From Hyperoodon ampullatus (lineage: Eukaryota; Chordata; Mammalia; Artiodactyla; Ziphiidae): 64,000 bases of DNA. Under the pieces are notes generated by a model. It was given only the letters and a program-made list of their open reading frames with translations. It was not told where the DNA came from and made no database searches. The translations under genes and the position numbers were made by a program. Shown piece after piece: positions 62,577-64,000 of the stretch. The stretch covers positions 372,001 to 436,000 of the forward strand of contig CATKHW010000358.1 of NCBI GenBank assembly GCA_949752795.1. The letters are read 5' to 3'. Every line of letters begins with the position of its first letter. Positions within the stretch are counted from its first letter, which is position 1.

Positions 62577-64000
62577 AATGTCATAAGACCAGTAGCAGCA
62601 AAATGGGTGGATTCAGGTACGATGATTCTAAGTGAAATAAGTCACACAGAAAAAGAAACTTATCATAAGATATCACTTATGAAGATCCTGTAAACATGGC
62701 TACACTTGAACTGAGTTAGGAAAGAGAAGAGTGTCTCACATTTAGAAAACACTCTTATACCTGCTTAAGGGGGAAGGAGAGGTGGGGTGATGCATAAAAC
62801 CAGAGTTTGATATAAGCACAGGTACCGTTCCAAAAACCAACTATGGAATAGACAAGACCTACACCGTCCTCAGCGAAAGGGACTCAAAACCCCATATTTC
62901 CCGCAGAGGAAAATATCTGACTAGTAAGAATCTTAATACCTATGTATTGATATGTCTCCGTAAGGGAATCAAGTGTGTCTAGACTGGCATAAACATGGCA
63001 GCGAGAATCAGCTCAAACCCACTATAAAAAGGAATTTCAAAAACAAAACAAAAAAAACTGGGAAATTCTTTACAATTCTTTAAGGGTCTCTGATGAAGTC
63101 TGGAATGACCCTATCTACAACGACAGCTGGATGTGGCATAAGGAGGGACACTTGGGACTGAGACGATTGGTGAGATTGGGTGAGCAAATGCAGACCCTTT
63201 AAAGCAATAATGCATGGCACCCATTCCATGGGTCCGAACTCTCCAGGTTGAAGGGAATATTACTACAGCTATAACATGTGCGGGAAACCTAGAGAACGGA
63301 CACACTGTGAATACGAAAGGTTTCTAAATCTCAACGCATAGTCCCTCCCCTGGTGCTCCGGTTTGACTTTCCGTCTGCTTTACTATCAACCTCCCAACTT
63401 GGAGAGACAGCCCCTTTAACCTCTTGGTTCGCACAGGTTGCCAATTTGGCAGAGGATGAAAGGGAAGAGGGAGAACCAATGAGAGAGTAGCTGTTAGGCA
63501 ATTGGACGGGCACATATCACTGTAATTTCCCGGCAGGAAGAAGAATTAACCAAATTCTCAGCCACCCACCGGGAACCAGTATAGGTCCTGAACCAAAATT
63601 TTGGACTTGCGGTCAGCTCACCAAAAGGGAGTTGAAAAATGGAGCTCAGGGGCACAGCAATTCACAAACTGGCCGAGTAATAAAGGACAACTATCGTCCA
63701 AAAATCTGTTGAGGGAAGGCAGCGAGGCGGACTTGAAAGCGAGGCAGAATAGCAGGAAACAGATTTCAAGAGGTACGTTGGAATCGCCTTTAAAGCACAG
63801 GAAGAGGGGCACAACTTCGACAATGATGCACTTGGCCAAAAAGGGCGTATGCGTTTTCTCCTGAATATATTCAGGAGAAAACGCATACGCCCTTTTTGGC
63901 CAAGCAAGCAAGCGGGCAATGCAAATCTGCACTACAAAGAAGTATCACTTCCCACCGGTCAAAAGGGACATCCACAAAATGTGTAAGAACAAGAAAGGCA
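62577..64000 (+). repeat. Monomer M37 (class I, N subtype, cut by window end, 1424 bp)
   Basis: N markers with eight-A tail. Private changes: GATGAAGTCTGG near 63091, AAAAGGGAGTTG near 63623 and GGCAGCGAGG near 63718. The window ends about 90 bp after its palindrome. Confidence 0.97.

Larger units (their letters stand above)
1..64000 (+). repeat. L1-derived tandem satellite array, ~1,739-bp unit, 36.8 copies
   Basis: The first bases of the window recur at 1740, 3468, 5196, 6924, 8663 and so on to 62577, with steps of 1739 bp (1728 for three copies, 1738-1741 for a few late ones). All copies are head to tail and no unique DNA is present at either edge, so the array continues beyond the window on both sides. 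The unit carries L1 ORF2 and 3' UTR homology in sense on the + strand. The best family match from memory is the common cetacean satellite, heterochromatic and L1-derived, with a unit near 1.75 kb in most whales and near 1.58 kb in delphinoids. The tandem structure is certain; the L1 origin is strong; the cetacean assignment is an inference. Confidence 0.97.
45183..64000 (+). repeat. Dimeric higher-order repeat region, ~3.48 kb period
   Basis: From M27 to M37 class I (odd) and class II (even) monomers alternate without exception. GTTCCGAAAACC occurs near 47173, 50652, 54131 and 57610, once per dimer. Longer-range pairs (M28 with M32; M29-M30 with M35-M36, 10,436 bp apart) fall on multiples of the dimer. 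Confidence 0.9.

Noticed and set aside
1..64000. A bacterial operon or phage reading of the many small open frames
   Set aside because: Every frame recurs at the 1.74-kb period, none exceeds 124 codons, there are no ribosome-binding patterns, and the sequence matches a mammalian L1.

Overview
The whole window is one head-to-tail satellite DNA array. A repeat unit of about 1,739 bp occurs 36 times in full plus a final partial copy of 1,424 bp, all in the same orientation and closely similar. There is no unique sequence and no credible functional gene: the longest open frame is 124 codons, and every open frame recurs with the repeat period.

The unit is recognisably derived from a LINE-1 (L1) retrotransposon lying in sense on the + strand. 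Read from the natural boundary just after an A-rich tail (481-2219 in the first full pass), it contains: about 450 bp I cannot assign; a diverged piece of the 3' part of L1 ORF2; a 74-bp perfect palindrome interrupting that ORF2 relic; the last ~530 bp of ORF2, broken by a stop and a frameshift; then the L1 3' UTR with its G-rich polypurine tract, ending in an A-rich tail that abuts the next copy. This architecture and length fit the common cetacean satellite, which published work describes as L1-derived heterochromatin. A unit near 1.74 kb fits non-delphinoid whales (baleen, sperm or beaked whales) better than delphinoids, whose unit is near 1.58 kb. The family and host calls rest on recalled knowledge and pattern matching, not on a database search. 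Many CpG positions vary as TG or CA between copies, as expected in a CpG-methylating vertebrate genome.

The monomers fall into two subfamilies (I and II) plus mosaics. They are numbered here M1-M37, phased from base 1. Layout: M1 class I; M2-M4 a run of three shortened 1,728-bp class II units with an 11-bp deletion at the palindrome tip; M5-M7 mixed; M8-M18 a higher-order arrangement A-B-C-D, A-B-D, A-B-C-D'; M19-M20 transitional; M21-M23 a nearly identical mosaic triplet; M24-M25 mosaics; M26 class I; M27-M37 a strict I/II alternation, that is a dimeric higher-order repeat of about 3.48 kb. This is a record of unequal exchange and conversion. The points of most interest are the conserved palindrome with its tip deletion, the nested higher-order structure, and the route from L1 to satellite.
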